DNA from: Mesorhizobium huakuii
GTDB lineage: Bacteria > Pseudomonadota > Alphaproteobacteria > Rhizobiales > Rhizobiaceae
NCBI RefSeq assembly: GCF_030160235.1
Contig: NZ_BSNY01000029.1
Location: 18,859 to 82,858 of the forward strand
Direction of reading: 5' to 3'
DNA: 64,000 nt
Shown here: piece after piece, positions 19,224 through 28,245 of the stretch
Layout: the number at the start of each line of letters is the position of its first letter
Position numbering within the stretch: position 1 is the stretch's first letter
Translations under genes and position numbers: made by a program
Notes under the pieces: model-generated
What the model was told of the DNA's origin: nothing
Database searches by the model: none
What the model saw: only the letters and a program-made list of their open reading frames with translations

Positions 19224-20942
19224 ATGGGTATCCACAACGCCGACATTTCTGCGATGCTCAATCGAATGGCCGATCTATTGGAGATCGAAGCGGCCAATCC
19301 ATTCCGGATACGCGCCTATCGGCGAGCCGCGGCCACCATCGACGATCTGCCGGAGAACATTCCCGGCATGCTAGCAGAGGGTCGGCCACTGTCCGATCTT
19401 CCCAGCATCGGCGAGGACCTTGCAGGCAAGATTGAGGAGTTCGTCAACACAGGTCACTTGCAAGCTCTGGAAGAGGTTGAGGCGCGGACGCCGTCGACGC
19501 TGGCGGCGTTGACTGCAATTCCGGGGCTGGGACCAAAGCGGGTGCACACGCTGCACGAAGCGCTTGGCATCAAGTCGCTGGATGATTTGGCAAAGGCTGC
19601 CAAAACGGGAAAGATCCGCGACCTTCCACGGTTCAGCGCCGCGGCCGAGGCAAAGATCCTTGACGAAATTGGCAAGCATCGCAAGACGGAGCGGCGTTTC
19701 AAGATATCCACTGCTGAAGATTTCGCAAACGGCCTTACGACGTATCTCAAGGCTGGTCCCGGCATCGAGCGCGTGGTAGTTGCCGGCAGCTTTCGACGCC
19801 GCAAGGAGACTGTCGGCGATCTCGACATCCTCGTCACTTGCGAGAAGGGTCCGGCAGCAATCGATCACTTTGCCGCATACGACGAAATCGCCGAGGTCAT
19901 ATCGAAGGGAACGACCCGCTCGACCGTCCTCCTGAAAGCGGGCATGCAAGTCGATGTCCGGGTGGTCCCCGAAGAGAGCTACGGAGCGGCCCTTCATTAT
20001 TTCACCGGATCCAAGGCGCACAACATCGCAGTGCGCAAGCTCGCCCAAGCCAAGGGTCTGAAGCTTAACGAATACGGCGTGTTCAAGGGCTCGAAGCGGA
20101 TTGCCGGACGGACGGAGGAGGAGGTCTTTCGGACAGCTGGGCTGCCCTTCATCGAACCGGAGCTGCGCGAAGATCGCGGAGAAATCGAAGCCGCGCAGGT
20201 TGGGAAGCTACCCGCCCTCGTTGCCCTTTCAGATATTCGCGGCGATCTTCATGCCCACACCAAGGCCTCCGATGGCAAGAGCAGCCTGGCAGAAATGGCG
20301 GAAGCCGCGAAGGCTTCAGGCTACGAATATCTCGCCATCAGCGATCATTCCAGGCACGCCACCGTAGCGCACGGACTGGACGCCAAGCGTCTAGGCTCCC
20401 AACTCGACGAAATCGATCGCATGAATGACCAGTTTGGCGACTTTCGGCTGCTCAAATCCTGCGAGGTCGACATTCTCGCGGACGGCAAGCTCGACCTGCC
20501 CGACGGTATCCTAAAACGCCTCGATTTCACTGTATGCGCCGTCCATTTCAGGTTTGAGCTCAACATAGAGGAACAAACGCAACGCATTCTCCGCGCAATG
20601 GACAATCGCTATTTCAACATCCTGGCCCATCCAACCGGTCGGCTGCTCGGCGAACGGCCGGGCTATGCGGTGGATCTCGATCGAGTAATCGAGGCGGCCA
20701 AGGAGCATGGCTGCTTTCTTGAAGTAAACGCGCATCCGACCCGGCTCGACCTTGACGACATCCATTGCAGGCAAGCCAAGGAGGCAGGCGTCAAACTTGC
20801 GATCTCGACCGACGCGCATTCGACCGTTGGATTGAACGCCATGCGCTATGGCGTCGATCAGGCCCGTCGGGGCTGGATTGAGGCATCGGATGTCCTCAAC
20901 ACCCGCCCCTGGAAGGAGCTCAAAGGGCTGTTTGCCCGCTAG
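19224..20942 (+). CDS. polX: PolX-type DNA polymerase X with PHP domain
   Basis: A 572-residue family X DNA polymerase with a C-terminal PHP exonuclease domain. The N-terminal helix-hairpin-helix part includes IPGLGPKRVHTLHEALG. The nucleotidyltransferase motif is VVAGSFRRRKETVGDLDILV, with a further catalytic Asp in QVDVRVV. The PHP domain, about residues 335-570, has RGDLHAHTKASDG, AISDHSRH, NILAHPTGR and STDAHS, the expected metal ligands. It acts in base-excision repair gap filling and 3' end processing. The next gene begins 48 bp downstream on the same strand. Confidence 0.92.
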   Translation: MGIHNADISAMLNRMADLLEIEAANPFRIRAYRRAAATIDDLPENIPGMLAEGRPLSDLPSIGEDLAGKIEEFVNTGHLQALEEVEARTPSTLAALTAIPGLGPKRVHTLHEALGIKSLDDLAKAAKTGKIRDLPRFSAAAEAKILDEIGKHRKTERRFKISTAEDFANGLTTYLKAGPGIERVVVAGSFRRRKETVGDLDILVTCEKGPAAIDHFAAYDEIAEVISKGTTRSTVLLKAGMQVDVRVVPEESYGAALHYFTGSKAHNIAVRKLAQAKGLKLNEYGVFKGSKRIAGRTEEEVFRTAGLPFIEPELREDRGEIEAAQVGKLPALVALSDIRGDLHAHTKASDGKSSLAEMAEAAKASGYEYLAISDHSRHATVAHGLDAKRLGSQLDEIDRMNDQFGDFRLLKSCEVDILADGKLDLPDGILKRLDFTVCAVHFRFELNIEEQTQRILRAMDNRYFNILAHPTGRLLGERPGYAVDLDRVIEAAKEHGCFLEVNAHPTRLDLDDIHCRQAKEAGVKLAISTDAHSTVGLNAMRYGVDQARRGWIEASDVLNTRPWKELKGLFAR

Positions 20943-20990
20943 TCCAGGCATCGAAGGGCGACGTCTCGTGTGGTCGCAGAAGGCAGGACG

Positions 20991-21683
20991 ATGGAAGCAG
21001 GTGACATCATGACGGTGGACACGTCAACAGTCGGCCCCGAGGCTTCCATCATGGACGCGGCGCGCATCATGCTGGACCGTCGCATCAGCGGGTTGCCGGT
21101 TATCGAGCAAGGCGGCACCTTGGTCGGAATTGTCACGGAGCGCGATCTCCTGCGACGGCCAGAGATCGGTACCCAGCCAGAACGCCCACGATGGGTTGAA
21201 TTGTGGCTCACCGCCGAGGAACTGGCGGAAGAGTATGTGCGCGCCCATGGACGAAGAGTAAGGGATGTGATGACGCCCCAAGTCGTTAGTGTTGGTATCG
21301 ACACGCCGGTGAGCGAGGTTGCTGCGCTGATGCAACGCCACGGCATCAAGCGCCTGCCGGTTGTTCGAGACGGCAAGGTAATTGGAATCGTGAGCCGTGC
21401 AGATTTATTGCTGGCTCTATCGCGACGGATCGACAAGACACCAAGTTCGGTCGTCAAAGACCTGTCCATCCGCAGAGGCATCCTGCAGGAGATCAAAGAA
21501 CAGAGGTGGGCCCCAAGGCCCGCCATAAACGTTGTCGTCCGCGACGGCGTTGTGGAATTGAACGGAACGGTGACGAATGAGCATGTGCGTGACGCCGTTC
21601 GCGTCGCGGCGGAGAATGCGCCCGGCGTTAAGCGAGTGGCTGACAATCTACGAACCATCACATCCACGGCGACCAAGACTTGA
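20991..21683 (+). CDS. CBS-pair protein with C-terminal BON domain
   Basis: A 230-residue protein. Two CBS motifs occupy about 1-140 (IMDAARIMLDRRISGLPVIEQGG and VSEVAALMQRHGIKRLPVVRDGK), and a BON domain covers about 155-225 (INVVVRDGVVELNGTVTNE). CBS pairs bind adenosyl ligands and sense energy state; BON domains contact membranes. ATG at 20991 follows AGGCAGGACG; an in-frame GTG at 20970 is possible. It is probably co-transcribed with polX. No FNR box of its own was found. Confidence 0.88.
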   Translation: MEAGDIMTVDTSTVGPEASIMDAARIMLDRRISGLPVIEQGGTLVGIVTERDLLRRPEIGTQPERPRWVELWLTAEELAEEYVRAHGRRVRDVMTPQVVSVGIDTPVSEVAALMQRHGIKRLPVVRDGKVIGIVSRADLLLALSRRIDKTPSSVVKDLSIRRGILQEIKEQRWAPRPAINVVVRDGVVELNGTVTNEHVRDAVRVAAENAPGVKRVADNLRTITSTATKT

Positions 21684-21694
21684 GCGGCGACAGT

Positions 21695-21718
21695 GGCGCG
21701 AAATCCGCGGCGCCTTTT
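21695..21718 (+). terminator. Candidate terminator between convergent CBS-BON and DUF3775 genes
   Basis: GGCGC and GCGCC pair around a ten-base loop and are followed by TTTT. It sits exactly between two convergent stops. Confidence 0.5.
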
Positions 21719-21731
21719 CTCATGGATGTCG

Positions 21732-22187
21732 TCAGAGACGTTCCATCTCGAATTCCTGGCAGGAGTATCCCAGCATAGACAGGCCCTCTTCCAGAAAATC
21801 TCCGAGCAGCGGCGTGCCGATTAGATAGTCTGCTGTACGCTCGTTGTGGGCAGAGGCAGCCTCTTCGCGCACCACCGGCCAGTCGCTGGCTGAATTGTCG
21901 TCGCGGCCCAGCCAGGCCAAAGCCACGAGATCAACCTGTTCGTCCTCGGACAGGGAATTGATGAGCGAAGTGAGCTCCTCCACGACGGAGTCATCGTCAT
22001 GGTCCTCAAGAACCGCGGTCTCCTTGTCATCGGATGGATTTGACCCAGGCTCCGGCTCGGTGACTTCATCCTTGGCGTCGAATTCCCGCATCTTGATGAT
22101 TATGAAGCAAACCTTCTCGGGTGAAATCGTGAGGGCTGGCTCTACCTCGCCGGCCGGCATCCCCGTCTGACTTGACTGTTCCTGCAT
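21732..22187 (-). CDS. DUF3775 family protein
   Basis: A 151-residue acidic protein with ALTISPEKVCFIIIKMREFDAKDE, a D/E-rich linker, then LISSLSEDEQ-like LINSLSEDEQVDLVALAWLGRD and DYLIGTPLLGDFLEEGL. This matches DUF3775, whose role is unknown. ATG at 22187 is preceded by ACAGGAGG. Two FNR/FixK-like boxes lie upstream, the nearer at 22279. A second, distantly related copy is at 29561. Confidence 0.8.
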   Translation of the reverse strand: MQEQSSQTGMPAGEVEPALTISPEKVCFIIIKMREFDAKDEVTEPEPGSNPSDDKETAVLEDHDDDSVVEELTSLINSLSEDEQVDLVALAWLGRDDNSASDWPVVREEAASAHNERTADYLIGTPLLGDFLEEGLSMLGYSCQEFEMERL

Positions 22188-22278
22188 GACATCCTCCTGT
22201 GTTGTGGATAGGGCCTCGCCGGCTGAGTAGCGCAGGGCCGTCTCGGCTTAAGCAAATCCCACACCTCACCGTCGGTCC

Positions 22279-22292
22279 TTGAGGCACGTCAA
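22279..22292. promoter_or_regulatory. FNR/FixK-like box upstream of DUF3775
   Basis: TTGAGGCACGTCAA fits TTGA-N6-TCAA. It ends 91 bp before the DUF3775 ATG. Confidence 0.55.
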
Positions 22293-22346
22293 GTCAGGTT
22301 CGCTCGTCCGGATATTCCTCGTTACGCCGGAAAAAGGCCTATCTCG

Positions 22347-22360
22347 TTGATCGGCATCAA
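22347..22360. promoter_or_regulatory. FNR/FixK box in the 22.2-22.7 kb gap
   Basis: TTGATCGGCATCAA is a perfect dyad. It lies 159 bp before DUF3775 on the minus side and 69 bp before a small open frame (GTG at 22430) on the plus side, so its target is uncertain. Confidence 0.75.
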
Positions 22361-22429
22361 CGCGCACGGCGTGCGTGCCGAGTTTAATAACGACATCATC
22401 GTGTAGAGGAACATCGGCGAAGTACGGAA

Positions 22430-22579
22430 GTGAACCGTCTCAGGGCCTCAGGGCGCGCGGATTTGTCGATGGACCAGTCTACCGGTGGGCATAACGCAGA
22501 GGGACCCGCGGACTCTTTGCCGAACGCCCGGAGGAAAGTCCGGCTCGAAAGCAAATTGGCGCGGGTCCTGCTTGAATGA
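22430..22579 (+). CDS. Possible small protein (49 aa)
   Basis: A GTG-initiated frame encodes MNRLRASGRADLSMDQSTGG and continues to RLESKLARVLLE. I do not recognise it. The main support is position: it begins 69 bp after a perfect FNR/FixK box, the spacing used by known genes here. The ribosome-binding site is poor. Confidence 0.28.
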   Translation: MNRLRASGRADLSMDQSTGGHNAEGPADSLPNARRKVRLESKLARVLLE

Positions 22580-22683
22580 AAAACGTCCACAGCCAATCCA
22601 TGGGCTCGCATTTACTGGGCCTTTGAGTTTGAACGAGAGCCGAAACGGTAAATTCGCCAGTATTATTTCAGAGAACGCTGCCC

Positions 22684-22910
22684 ATGCAGACCTATCCCGT
22701 CGACATCGATCCCGCGCAGTTCATCCGCTGGCTTGAAGCTAAACATGCAGCTTCGCCATCGGTATTCCGCATAACTGCAGTGCGCGCAACCGATGAGAGG
22801 ATGGTTCCGCCACGTGGAACTCACCTGGATGACCTGGACCGCGAGGACCTCCGCGAAATAGCGACCATAGCGACACTTGAGATCGCACCGGCTCACGCAA
22901 GCAGACACTG
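22684..22910 (+). pseudogene. Truncated rhizobial hypothetical protein
   Basis: The N-terminus MQTYPVDIDPAQFIRWLEA and the following acidic segment DLDREDLREIATIATLEIAPAHAS look like a conserved protein of about 140 residues that is common in Mesorhizobium and related genera (recalled, not searched). Similarity ends near 22910. The frame then runs on into low-complexity sequence antisense to the end of the ribonucleotide reductase gene. I infer a truncation. Confidence 0.35.
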
Positions 22911-23059
22911 CTTCGAAGACGAAGGCAGGCTGCTCGAATGCCAATATGGTCCAATCGAAGAGGATCTTCACCAAAAAGCCCCCCTTCGCGAGCATGCTGG
23001 TTCCAGCAGCCATTGCCCGCAATCACATGGAGCGTATCGAAGAATATCCCGCTGCCCAG

Positions 23060-24874
23060 TCAATCGGCTTCCCGTTCGATCGTGCAGCAATGGGGTGCCT
23101 CGACGCCTTCGGCGGTCGCCAACACGAACCCCCGGACCGGCGTCGACCGAAACGTCGTGCAGCCTTTCAGACCAAGATCATAAGCCGCGTCATAGATTCC
23201 GCGGAAGTCATCGAATGAACAGTCTTCAGCGACATTGATCGTTTTGGAGATCGAATTGTCGACGAAGGGCTGAAGCGCGGCCTGCATCTGCAGGTGTTCG
23301 TTCGGAGAGAGATCGGTTGCGCAGCGAAACGCCGGAGGCAGGGCTTGCTTCTTCGCTTTCGTTCGCCGCCAAAGAGCAACGGCGTAGTCTGTCATTTGGA
23401 AGGCCCGAACCGCCCCGTTGGCATCCAGCACGTTGCGCTGATAGGCGCCCGCAAACACAGGTTCAATTCCGCTCGATACGTTGTTGGCCAAAAGGCTGAT
23501 CGATCCTGTCGGTGCGATCGCCAGCAGATGGCTGTTGCGAATGCCATGCCTGGCGATCCCGTCTCGGATGCCAGTCGGCAGCGCTGCGATGAAGGAACCC
23601 TGCAAATAGTCAGCCTTGCGAAAGGATGGAAATGCCCCCTTCTCAGCCGCAAGGTCGACGGAGGTGCGATAGGCAGCATGGCAGATGGTGCGCATGATCC
23701 CAGCTGCAACTTCACGGGCCTTTTGCCTTCCGTAGTCGAGACCAAGCATTATCAGTGCGTCCGCCAATCCAGTAACGCCGAGGCCGATCCGACGTGTCCG
23801 ATGCGCCGCTTCGGCCTGCCGGCGAAGCGGAAAACGCGACACGTCAGTTACGTCGTCGAGGAAACGCGTCGCGATTTGCGTCGTGCTGGCGAGAGCGACC
23901 TCATCGATGCGCGCGTTTGGACCGAAAGGCTCATGGACGAACTGCGTCAGGTTGATCGACCCGAGATTGCAGGCGCCGTAGTACGGCAGGGGAATTTCGC
24001 CGCACGGGTTCGTTGCTGTAATCCGTTCGCAATAGTTGAGGTTGTTGAGGCGGTTGATCCGATCGATGAATAGAACGCCTGGCTCGGCAAAATCGTAGGT
24101 CGAACGAAGGATGGTCAGCCAAAGGTCGCGCGCTTTGAGGCGTCGATGTACACGACAAGGCACCGCACCTTGATGCCCTGGCCACTCTCTGAGGACGAAG
24201 TCGCCCGAATCCCCTATCGCCACGGGAAAAACAAGCGGCCAGATTTCGTCCGCGCGCACCGCCGCCATGAAGGCGTCCGTCACCTGGACCGAGAGGTTGA
24301 AATGGCGTAGCGCGGCTGGAATTTGCTTGGCGGCGATGAATTCTTCGATATCGGGATGATCGCAGCGGAGCGTTGCCATCATGGCGCCTCGGCGCGAGCC
24401 AGTGGACAATACAGTAGCGCACATGGCATCCCATAGGGCCATGAAGGAAACCGGGCCGGAAGCAATCGCGCCGACGCCGCGCGCACGCATCCCTCGGGGG
24501 CGCAACGTCGAAAAATCGTAACCGACACCGCCCCCCTGCTGCATGGTCAAGGCACCTTCGCGGAGCGCACGAAAGATTCCGTCCATGGAATCTTCGATTT
24601 CGCCCATAACGAAGCAATTGAACAGCGTGACCCGCAGACCCGTTCCCGCCCCAGCCTGAATGCGACCGCCGGGCAGGAAGCGGAAGTGGTTCAGGATATC
24701 GAGGAAGTTGGTCTGCCAGGCGCCCCGATCCGCCCCTTCGGCGCGGGCGACTGCACGTGCGATGCGCTGCCAGCCGTCTGCGACTGTCCCGTCGATGATC
24801 CGTTCGCCTGCGCGGTGACGGTATTTGCTCTCCCACACGTAGCGGGACACTGCCATCGTGAAAGGATCGCTCAT
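23060..24874 (-). CDS. nrdJ: Adenosylcobalamin-dependent (class II) ribonucleotide reductase
   Basis: A 604-residue short class II RNR that makes deoxynucleotides without oxygen, using vitamin B12 coenzyme. It has the first active-site cysteine in TLFNCFVMG, QQGGGVGYDFS, the radical cysteine/glutamate motif NPCGEIPLP, LAIAPTGSIS, and a C-terminal redox pair in APHCCTIERE. The start MSDPFTMAV has AAGG upstream; earlier in-frame starts overlap the palindrome at 24927. It is the third gene of a Lon-like / Usp-like / RNR operon. Mycobacterial NrdZ, also class II, belongs to the DosR hypoxia regulon. Confidence 0.9.
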   Translation of the reverse strand: MSDPFTMAVSRYVWESKYRHRAGERIIDGTVADGWQRIARAVARAEGADRGAWQTNFLDILNHFRFLPGGRIQAGAGTGLRVTLFNCFVMGEIEDSMDGIFRALREGALTMQQGGGVGYDFSTLRPRGMRARGVGAIASGPVSFMALWDAMCATVLSTGSRRGAMMATLRCDHPDIEEFIAAKQIPAALRHFNLSVQVTDAFMAAVRADEIWPLVFPVAIGDSGDFVLREWPGHQGAVPCRVHRRLKARDLWLTILRSTYDFAEPGVLFIDRINRLNNLNYCERITATNPCGEIPLPYYGACNLGSINLTQFVHEPFGPNARIDEVALASTTQIATRFLDDVTDVSRFPLRRQAEAAHRTRRIGLGVTGLADALIMLGLDYGRQKAREVAAGIMRTICHAAYRTSVDLAAEKGAFPSFRKADYLQGSFIAALPTGIRDGIARHGIRNSHLLAIAPTGSISLLANNVSSGIEPVFAGAYQRNVLDANGAVRAFQMTDYAVALWRRTKAKKQALPPAFRCATDLSPNEHLQMQAALQPFVDNSISKTINVAEDCSFDDFRGIYDAAYDLGLKGCTTFRSTPVRGFVLATAEGVEAPHCCTIEREAD

Positions 24875-24926
24875 GCCGACCTTGCCTGGAACCGGGTGAG
24901 GCGTCACTGTCATCTCGTTGGCTGTC

Positions 24927-24942
24927 AAATGTACCTACATTT
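24927..24942. promoter_or_regulatory. Palindrome upstream of the class II RNR gene
   Basis: AAATGTA-CC-TACATTT is a seven-base perfect inverted repeat. Its flanks extend the symmetry to CTGT and ACAG with one extra base. It covers the stop codon of the preceding gene and lies 52 bp before the RNR ATG. It matches neither the FNR box nor a typical NrdR box. It may be an operator or a stem-loop. Confidence 0.45.
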
Positions 24943-25771
24943 ACAGTGGGGCGTCGTCTCGATCCAATTCCACAACAAAGACGGGGGTTCTCCGGAGGGA
25001 GGCAATCGCCGATAGAGTCGCGTCGTCAAAAGTCCCACGACTGACAAGGACAATACGTTCGCTTGGCGCGCCGAAGGGAAACCCAGACGTCCCGGAGGTG
25101 GCCATCGCAGAGTTCCACCTCCTTGGGGCAGCTTGGCCGCCATTGCTTAAAAGCTCGCGTTTGTGCGTGGGAGGCGAAATGCCGGAAGGCCAATTAAGCC
25201 GGAGGAGCCTTTCTCCTGCCGAGGTGGCAAGATGCTGCGCGAGCCCGACGATCGGATCGTCCCGCACGGCAGCAACAGCGATGACCGGACCGCTTCTTCG
25301 TACGATCTTGGTCGGCATGATCAGGACTCCCGCTGCGATGCGAAACGCTGCCTCGAGCATTAACTCAAACGGTTCCTCCGGCCGCGCTTGTGGGTGAATG
25401 ACAGCTATCTGCTCATCGCACCTGCGCATCTTTGCCGACGCCGCATGCCGAACAACCTGGAAATGATGCCTGGCAGTGGACGAACTGGTCGCCCGCTCGA
25501 ACATGCGACGCGCCGCTGCCACTGCGATCGCTGAGGCATGCATGATGTCCTCTTGCGCAAGGCTATGCCAGTCGCGTTCAAGGAAACGAAATTCGCGAGC
25601 AAACGGCAAACCTGCGAGCTTCGCTATGTCGGAATCCTCGACGAAACGGCCCAGCAAATCGACGTCGAGGAGTTCGGCGAGTTCGGCCACGAACTGGGCT
25701 GTCTGCGCGTTGCGACCGCTTCCAGACAGGTCAAGGACAATGCGCCTGAAGTGGAGGTCGCGCCCAGTCAT
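24941..25771 (-). CDS. Usp-like hypothetical protein
   Basis: A 276-residue protein beginning MTGRDLHFRRIVLDLSGSGR, followed by a helix-rich N-terminal half. The beta-alpha layout (FRRIVLDLSG, VIAVAAVRDDP, ERIVLVSRGTFDDATLSAIA) suggests a Usp-like fold, but the Usp glycine loop is missing. The function is unknown. The ATG overlaps the Lon-like stop, so translation is coupled to the protease. It could be an adaptor or a substrate of that protease, which is speculation. Confidence 0.6.
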   Translation of the reverse strand: MTGRDLHFRRIVLDLSGSGRNAQTAQFVAELAELLDVDLLGRFVEDSDIAKLAGLPFAREFRFLERDWHSLAQEDIMHASAIAVAAARRMFERATSSSTARHHFQVVRHAASAKMRRCDEQIAVIHPQARPEEPFELMLEAAFRIAAGVLIMPTKIVRRSGPVIAVAAVRDDPIVGLAQHLATSAGERLLRLNWPSGISPPTHKRELLSNGGQAAPRRWNSAMATSGTSGFPFGAPSERIVLVSRGTFDDATLSAIASLRRTPVFVVELDRDDAPL

Positions 25772-28245
25772 GGCACATCGTTCTGCGATATTGGCGGCGC
25801 CGATGCGGGCGAGCCCATCTCGCCGAAGCGCTGGCGGATGTTGGCAAAGCCTCTGAGGCGCCGTTCGACCATCCCATTGATGGTGTCCTCACAATATGCC
25901 TGATCAATCGTATGCTCGCCGGCGGGACGGCCAGTCAGCAAGGCAATTCCGTCGTCACTCGTCGCGATCGGGTAGATCGCGAAGCGACCTTCAGCACAGG
26001 CATCGATGACGTCCTGGCGCAGCATGAGATGCTGGACGTTGGCCTTAGGGATAGCAACACCCTGCGTCCCTGTAAGGCCGCGAGCGCGGCATATATCAAA
26101 AAAGCCTTCGATCTTCTCGTTGACTCCGCCGATCGCTTGGATTTCGCCGTGCTGATTTACTGAACCGGTCACGGCGATATCCTGTCTGAGCGGAACCTCG
26201 GCTAAGGCCGACAAGAGCGCGTAGAGTTCCGCTGAGGACGCGCTGTCGCCTTCAACGGACCCGTAGGATTGCTCGAACACGAGGCTGGCGTACAGCGACA
26301 TCGGGGTATCGGTTGCATACCGGCCCGCCAGGAAGCCGGAGAGGATCAACACGCCTTTGGAATGGAGTGGGCCACCGAGCTTTGCCTCCCGCTCGATATC
26401 GATCACGTGTCCGCTCCCGGGCCGTACGCGACAGGTGATCCGCGTCGGACGACCGAAACAGAAACCGCCCAGTTCGATGACGCTGAGGCCGTTGATCTGC
26501 CCGACGCGTAAGCCTGCCGTGTCAATAAACGCAACATCCTGGAGGATCGCCTCGCGTGAGCGGTCGCGCAGCCTCGACGCACGTCGAACCTGCTCATCAA
26601 GTGCCCCCTGAACGTCTTGCCGCGATACCTCGGGGCGGCTGGCCTCCGCAGCGCGGAAGTCCGCCTCGACGATTAGATCGCGGATCTGGTCGATGAGGAG
26701 CGTAAGTTTGCCTGAATGATCGGCCAGGCGCGCGGCATGCTCGATTACGAGACTGACCGCCTCGCGATCCAGCGGCCGCAAGGCATCGTCGCGGGCGACC
26801 GAGGCGACGAGGCGGGCAAGCACGACCTCGCTCTCTGACGTGCGATCAAACTCATCCTCAAAATCCGCCAGCACCTTGAAGTGTTCGATGAGTTCAGGGT
26901 CGTAAGCAAAGAGCAGATAATAGATCAACCGGTCGCCGAAGAGCACTATCTTGAGGTCGAGAGGTATGGGGTCGGGTTCCAACGTGACTGTGCTCGTCAG
27001 GCCCAGAAAGCGATTGACGTCTTCGATGACGATTTCGCCTCGCTTGAGAATACGTTTGAGGGCCGTCCAACTGAATGGTTCCAGAAGCAGGTTGCGGGCA
27101 TCGAGCAGGAGGTAGCCCCCATTGGCGCGGTGGATGGCGCCTGCCTTGATCAATCGAAAATTTGTAACCAGCGCCCCTTGCAACGAAAGGTACTCGACCC
27201 GCCCGGTCAGATTGCCGAGGGTGGGATGCAATTCTTCTATTATCGGGACGGCGCGTGCCCTCCCTTCTTGCGTAACCAGGACATTCACTTCATAACGATC
27301 GAACGGTCCTCCCGGGCTTGCATCAATTGCTGGGGATTCCTCGCCTTCCGCCTTCGTGACGAACATCCCGACGTTTTCCACGAGATCCGCTCGCACCATC
27401 TCGAGGTGGGCAGCAATTTCGGGCAGGTCGGCAAAGCCGGTCTTGGCTTCGTCGATCGACTGACCGACGGCCAGATTCGCAGTGTCGCGATTAAGCTTGC
27501 GAGTCTCGTCGCGATGCGCCTTTTCCCAAGATGGCAGTTGGCGCACGACATGTTCAAGTTCCATTTCAAGCGATTGGATGGATTCCTCAACCTCGCGCCG
27601 CTTCGCCTCGTCCCATTTGTGGAATTCCTCGGGCGCAACAACCTCTCCCCTCTGGGCCGGGGCCAGTGCAAAACCGAGTGGCATTCGAACGAGTATGAGA
27701 CCCTTCTTTTCTGCTTTCTCCCGCAATTCGGTGAAGGCATCGGCTTGCTTTTTGTGGAATGCCTCGTCGATGGCGCCGCGCCGCGTCTGATAGTCCTCGC
27801 TTGCGAAAGCGCCCGGAAGCGCTGCCTTGAGATCCTCGATCAGGTCATGGATCGCGGCACGGAAATGAGGCGCCCGCCCCGCCGGAAGCCTTATAGCCAC
27901 TGGCTTGTGAGGATCGACAAAATTGTTGACATAGATCCAGTCCGGCGGAACGGCCCTATCCGCCGCTGCGGATTGCAACATCGTCTCCACCGAGCGCTGC
28001 ATGCGCGCTGCTGTCGAGCCGATAACGAACAGATTGAAACCCGGTTTGTTGATGCTGCTTCCGAAGCGAACAGCATCTAGGGCACGCTCTTGGCCGGGGA
28101 AGCCGTCGATTGGTTCGAGCTCAGCAGTCGAGGTGAACGCCAATGCCGATAGATCGGCAACCCTTCGCAAACGATTGATCGGAAGCGGCTTTGGACCTTC
28201 CGATGCTCCCGCCTGAACTGGTGACTCGGACCTGTCTAGAGGCAT
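25768..28245 (-). CDS. Lon-related ATP-dependent protease
   Basis: An 825-residue protein of the Lon-related putative protease family (COG1067). The N-terminal part contains FPGQERALDAVRFG and FNLFVIG; the AAA-like core contains HRANGGYLLLDARNLLLEP and a sensor-like segment. The C-terminal Lon protease domain has catalytic Ser668 in EGDSASSAE and Lys711 in GGVNEKIEG. The 43-residue spacing equals that of E. coli Lon (Ser679/Lys722). The canonical Walker A loop is degenerate. The operon continues into the Usp-like and RNR genes. A weak FNR-like box lies 176 bp upstream. Confidence 0.85.
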   Translation of the reverse strand: MPLDRSESPVQAGASEGPKPLPINRLRRVADLSALAFTSTAELEPIDGFPGQERALDAVRFGSSINKPGFNLFVIGSTAARMQRSVETMLQSAAADRAVPPDWIYVNNFVDPHKPVAIRLPAGRAPHFRAAIHDLIEDLKAALPGAFASEDYQTRRGAIDEAFHKKQADAFTELREKAEKKGLILVRMPLGFALAPAQRGEVVAPEEFHKWDEAKRREVEESIQSLEMELEHVVRQLPSWEKAHRDETRKLNRDTANLAVGQSIDEAKTGFADLPEIAAHLEMVRADLVENVGMFVTKAEGEESPAIDASPGGPFDRYEVNVLVTQEGRARAVPIIEELHPTLGNLTGRVEYLSLQGALVTNFRLIKAGAIHRANGGYLLLDARNLLLEPFSWTALKRILKRGEIVIEDVNRFLGLTSTVTLEPDPIPLDLKIVLFGDRLIYYLLFAYDPELIEHFKVLADFEDEFDRTSESEVVLARLVASVARDDALRPLDREAVSLVIEHAARLADHSGKLTLLIDQIRDLIVEADFRAAEASRPEVSRQDVQGALDEQVRRASRLRDRSREAILQDVAFIDTAGLRVGQINGLSVIELGGFCFGRPTRITCRVRPGSGHVIDIEREAKLGGPLHSKGVLILSGFLAGRYATDTPMSLYASLVFEQSYGSVEGDSASSAELYALLSALAEVPLRQDIAVTGSVNQHGEIQAIGGVNEKIEGFFDICRARGLTGTQGVAIPKANVQHLMLRQDVIDACAEGRFAIYPIATSDDGIALLTGRPAGEHTIDQAYCEDTINGMVERRLRGFANIRQRFGEMGSPASAPPISQNDVP

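Noticed and set aside
26881-28080. 399-codon open frame on the plus strand
   Set aside because: It is antisense to the Lon-like protease gene. It shows no family motif and arises from high-GC codon bias.
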